A stretch of DNA of 64,000 nt from Eutrophocola sp964503965 (lineage in GTDB: Bacteria > Pseudomonadota > Gammaproteobacteria > Pseudomonadales > Pseudohongiellaceae), in NCBI GenBank assembly GCA_964503965.1, contig CAZDCK010000001.1, forward strand, positions 124,001 to 188,000, read 5' to 3'. The first letter of the stretch is position 1. Each line of letters begins with the position of its first letter. The notes under the pieces were generated by a model, which made no database searches, had not been told where the DNA came from, and saw only the letters and a program-made list of their open reading frames with translations. Positions 61,861 to 64,000 of this stretch are shown piece after piece. Made by a program: the position numbers and the translations under genes.

Positions 61861-62673
61861 ATGGCTAAACGATCCAATGCCAAACGACAAGCACGCTATC
61901 AGGGAGATCAATACACGTACAATTCAAAACACAGAGAAGGAAAACGTTCCAAGAACAGACGACGACAGCAGGAAGAAACTTCCAACATCGTCGATATCAA
62001 CTCTCTCAGCAACCAGCTTGAGACTGCCTACTCCCCCCGCCATAAAAAAACACCACTCGAAGCCCGCACCACGTCTCAACACAAGTACATCAGCGCCATT
62101 AAAAACAACTGCCTGACTTTTGGTATTGGCCCTGCCGGAACCGGAAAGTCCTACTGCGCAGGTGCACTGGCCGCTGAGGCACTGGAGTCTGGACGTATCG
62201 AGCGCATCATCCTGACGCGCCCGGCCGTAGAAGCGGGTGAAAACCTGGGATTCCTGCCCGGCGAGGTCGAGGACAAGTTCGCCGTCTATATAGACGCCTT
62301 CAGGGATATCCTTAATGAGCGACTGGGAAGGGGCGTGGTGGATTACTGCCTGCGTCATGGCCGTATCGTTGGAGCTCCCCTGGCCTATATGCGCGGCAAG
62401 ACCTTCAACAACAATACCTTCGTCATCCTTGATGAAGCCCAGAACACGACACCGACGCAGATGAAAATGTTCCTGACTCGCATCGGGGAAGACTGCAAGG
62501 TAGTCATCAATGGTGACATCAAGCAAAGTGACATTCGCGGAGCCAATGGCCTGGAAGATGCTATCCAGCGCATTCAGGGACTTCCCGGTGTCCATGTCCA
62601 TAAATTTGAACGGTCAGATATTGTTCGAAGCGGGCTTGTCAGACACCTGCTTGATCGGTACGAAACTTACTGA
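61861..62673 (+). CDS. PhoH-like ATPase
   Basis: This 270-residue protein has a strongly basic N-terminus (MAKRSNAKRQARYQGDQYTY, and KNRRRQQEE). The PhoH domain has a Walker A FGIGPAGTGKSYCAGALA near 87-104, LTRPAVEAGENLGFLPG, a Walker B FVILDEAQNTTPTQMKMFLTR near 180, and NGDIKQSD near 212. PhoH proteins are RNA-linked ATPases whose exact role is debated. The second of two nearby ATGs (61861) has GGAG at the better distance. The basic tail suggests nucleic-acid binding. It is monocistronic. Confidence 0.9.
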   Translation: MAKRSNAKRQARYQGDQYTYNSKHREGKRSKNRRRQQEETSNIVDINSLSNQLETAYSPRHKKTPLEARTTSQHKYISAIKNNCLTFGIGPAGTGKSYCAGALAAEALESGRIERIILTRPAVEAGENLGFLPGEVEDKFAVYIDAFRDILNERLGRGVVDYCLRHGRIVGAPLAYMRGKTFNNNTFVILDEAQNTTPTQMKMFLTRIGEDCKVVINGDIKQSDIRGANGLEDAIQRIQGLPGVHVHKFERSDIVRSGLVRHLLDRYETY

Positions 62674-62850
62674 CAAGACGTAACCAGTCTGCATCTGTGA
62701 CTTGCAGGCGACATAATTCCGGATCACCGGCCCAGAGACAGGCCGAGACAGTGATTGATCCGGAACCTTTCCGACAACTCGTCGGCAGAAGTAAATAGCT
62801 GTTTCCCTGTATGGCTGTAACAGTATTATTTTCGCTCCCGAAAAAGTCGG

Positions 62851-62879
62851 TTTCCCACAGCTATGGGATTTTCTATAAT
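62851..62879 (+). promoter_or_regulatory. Candidate promoter of xdhC
   Basis: A perfect TATAAT (62874-62879) has TTTCCC 17 bp upstream as a weak -35. The leader to the ATG at 62910 would be about 25 nt, with GCGGTAA as a possible Shine-Dalgarno. Confidence 0.45.
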
Positions 62880-62909
62880 CCCATCCTCCTGTTTTTGCGG
62901 TAAAAAAAT

Positions 62910-63869
62910 ATGAACAGTCTGGACCAACAAGTTGTCGTCCAACTCAGTGAATGGCTCGAAGCCGGCAAACAGTGCTGGCTATGTACCATTATCAGTACGT
63001 TTGGTTCCTCACCTCGCCCCACCGGGTCCCTACTGGCCTGCAATGAAGATGGACTCTACTGCGGCTCACTTTCCGGCGGCTGTGTGGAAGACGACTTGAG
63101 AGAAAGTATTAATCGTCGGGAGCTGGCTACCAGCAAACCGGAGAAAATCAAATATGGCGTCGCCGTTGAGGATGTGCAGCGGCTCGGCCTCCCCTGTGGC
63201 GGGACTCTGGAAGTGGTCATTGAGCCTGTTTTTCCTGAACAGCATGTGCTTTATCGTGAACTGGCCGAAAAAATCTCCTCCCGCGAACTGGTGACTCGGA
63301 TTGTTGACCTGGAAACCGGGAATATCCGACTGGAAAACACCGACTCCTTTCAACCTCTATCACTGGAAAACAATATTCTGCGTCATACCTATGGCCCTGC
63401 CTTTCAACTCCTGTTGATCGGGGCTGTGCAGGTGGCCTATTACCTGGCCAATATGGCTCAGGCTCTGGATTACCAGGTGGAAGTCTGTGACCCACGCGCG
63501 GATCTTGTAGAACATTCCCCTATTGATAATGCACCTGTCATCAATGCCATGCCGGACGACTGGCTTCGTACGAAAAACCTTGACCAGCAAACCGCCGTGA
63601 TTGCCCTGTGCCACGATCCGCGTATTGATGACATGGCCCTGATGGAAGCCCTTCAGGAAAGCAAGGCTTTCTATATTGGTGCCATGGGTTCAGTCAGGAC
63701 ATCGGAGCAAAGGTGTAAAAGACTACTGCAGCTGGATATATCGCAGGAGCAGATCGATACTCTGCATGCCCCGGTGGGGTTATCGATTGGCAGCAAGACG
63801 CCACCGGAAATTGCCATTGCCATCCTGGCAGAGCTCACCAGCCTAAGAGCAAAAATCAGGAATCAATGA
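62910..63869 (+). CDS. xdhC: XdhC/CoxI family molybdenum-enzyme maturation protein
   Basis: This 319-residue cytoplasmic protein has an N-terminal XdhC/CoxI domain: TIISTFGSSPRPTGSLLACNEDG, GSLSGGCVEDDLRES, and LGLPCGGTLEVVIEP with the conserved Cys. The C-terminal Rossmann-like domain has LLLIGAVQVAYYLANMAQALDY near 167-188, VEVCDPRADL, IGAMGSVRTSEQR, and HAPVGLSIGSKTPPEIAIAILAEL. XdhC inserts sulfurated molybdenum cofactor into xanthine dehydrogenase-type enzymes. The glycine-rich loop usually reads GAGQ or GAGH; here Val173 replaces the second Gly. Its stop overlaps the next start (ATGA), forming an operon with a MocA/MobA-like gene. Confidence 0.9.
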   Translation: MNSLDQQVVVQLSEWLEAGKQCWLCTIISTFGSSPRPTGSLLACNEDGLYCGSLSGGCVEDDLRESINRRELATSKPEKIKYGVAVEDVQRLGLPCGGTLEVVIEPVFPEQHVLYRELAEKISSRELVTRIVDLETGNIRLENTDSFQPLSLENNILRHTYGPAFQLLLIGAVQVAYYLANMAQALDYQVEVCDPRADLVEHSPIDNAPVINAMPDDWLRTKNLDQQTAVIALCHDPRIDDMALMEALQESKAFYIGAMGSVRTSEQRCKRLLQLDISQEQIDTLHAPVGLSIGSKTPPEIAIAILAELTSLRAKIRNQ

Positions 63870-64000
63870 GCAGTCAGGCAGTCGTAAGTGCCATTGGCAT
63901 TATCATTCTGGCCGCCGGCAGCGGAAAACGCTTTGGTTCAGATAAACGCATGGCAGTCCTGCCCGGTGGAAAAACGCTCCTGGAAACCACCCTCGCGTCC
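63866..64000 (+). CDS. MocA/MobA-like nucleotidyltransferase, N-terminal part (cut by window edge)
   Basis: The 45 visible residues include IIILAAGSGKRFGSDKR, the nucleotide-binding signature LAAGxSxRxGxxK of MobA/MocA-type transferases, followed by LPGGKTLLETTL. Next to xdhC this is most likely a MocA-type CTP:molybdopterin cytidylyltransferase, which prepares the cofactor for xanthine dehydrogenase-family enzymes; a general MobA-like enzyme is the alternative. The ATG overlaps the xdhC stop codon. Confidence 0.85.
   Translation, partial: MSSQAVVSAIGIIILAAGSGKRFGSDKRMAVLPGGKTLLETTLAS

Overview
The window reads as chromosomal DNA of a heterotrophic, probably marine gammaproteobacterium. This is inferred from the rng-maf-yhdP block, FabV, FklB, a TcyP close to E. 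coli YdjN, and the many sodium- or TRAP-driven transporters. I cannot name the species. Genes are densely packed on both strands. I see one tRNA (Lys, CTT), no rRNA, no CRISPR array, no intact insertion sequence and no phage module.

Layout. 1-5.6 kb (minus): a BCCT osmolyte or quaternary-amine transporter (cut by the left edge), a TPR-sulfotransferase and a TonB-dependent receptor. 6.0-11.0 kb (plus): a secreted M1 peptidase with a DUF6702 partner, the cystine carrier TcyP and a SnoaL-like protein. 11.1-13.4 kb: a decayed patch holding ligA and ligB with in-frame stops and a frameshift, then a secreted protein broken three times. A tRNA-Lys and a tRNA-like remnant follow. 13.9 kb: ModA (minus). 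14.7-21.6 kb (plus): two related exported proteins of unknown function, a DUF6152 protein, a TauD-type dioxygenase and a TAXI-type TRAP transporter. 21.6-27.5 kb (minus, convergent with the TRAP genes): a Baeyer-Villiger type monooxygenase, an HSL-family esterase, NhaC, DUF1015 and FklB. 27.6-34.1 kb: an SSS symporter, an MmcQ/YjbR protein, an EamA exporter, a PurN-like formyltransferase, ZntB, MscS and an HDAC-like hydrolase. 34.2-39.3 kb: a DoxX/DUF805-like membrane protein, DUF2164, a VanX-type dipeptidase, a GFA protein, a lipoprotein hydrolase preceded by an 8-bp tandem repeat, and a Tat-exported molybdopterin oxidoreductase. 39.5-40.4 kb: two truncated diguanylate cyclase pieces meeting head to head. 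40.4-49.2 kb (minus): a TIGR02647 protein, FabV, a metallopeptidase lipoprotein, YjbQ, glutaminyl cyclase, MtnA, an aldolase-dehydrogenase fusion, MAPEG, ExbD and a TetR regulator. 49.5-58.3 kb: an apparently inactive CocE-like protein, DUF445, YhdP, RNase G and Maf. 58.6-64 kb: a ferredoxin-flavin reductase, a eukaryotic-type HisA, an MBL hydrolase, a PhoH-like ATPase, XdhC and the start of a MocA/MobA-like nucleotidyltransferase.

How the parts work together. The 14.7-25.6 kb stretch looks like an uptake-and-oxidation locus for an organic acid or a small hydrophobic compound. It combines exported proteins, a TAXI-TRAP importer, a 2-oxoglutarate dioxygenase, and a monooxygenase coupled to an esterase. 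MtnA next to a class II aldolase fused to a dehydrogenase suggests a dihydroxyacetone-phosphate shunt for by-products of S-adenosylmethionine use. ModA, the molybdopterin oxidoreductase, XdhC and the MocA-like protein indicate active molybdenum-enzyme metabolism. The points most worth following up are the exported-protein/TRAP locus, the MtnA-aldolase-dehydrogenase pair, the CocE-like protein lacking catalytic residues, the cluster of broken genes at 11-13 kb, the diguanylate cyclase rearrangement junction and the 8-bp repeat family.
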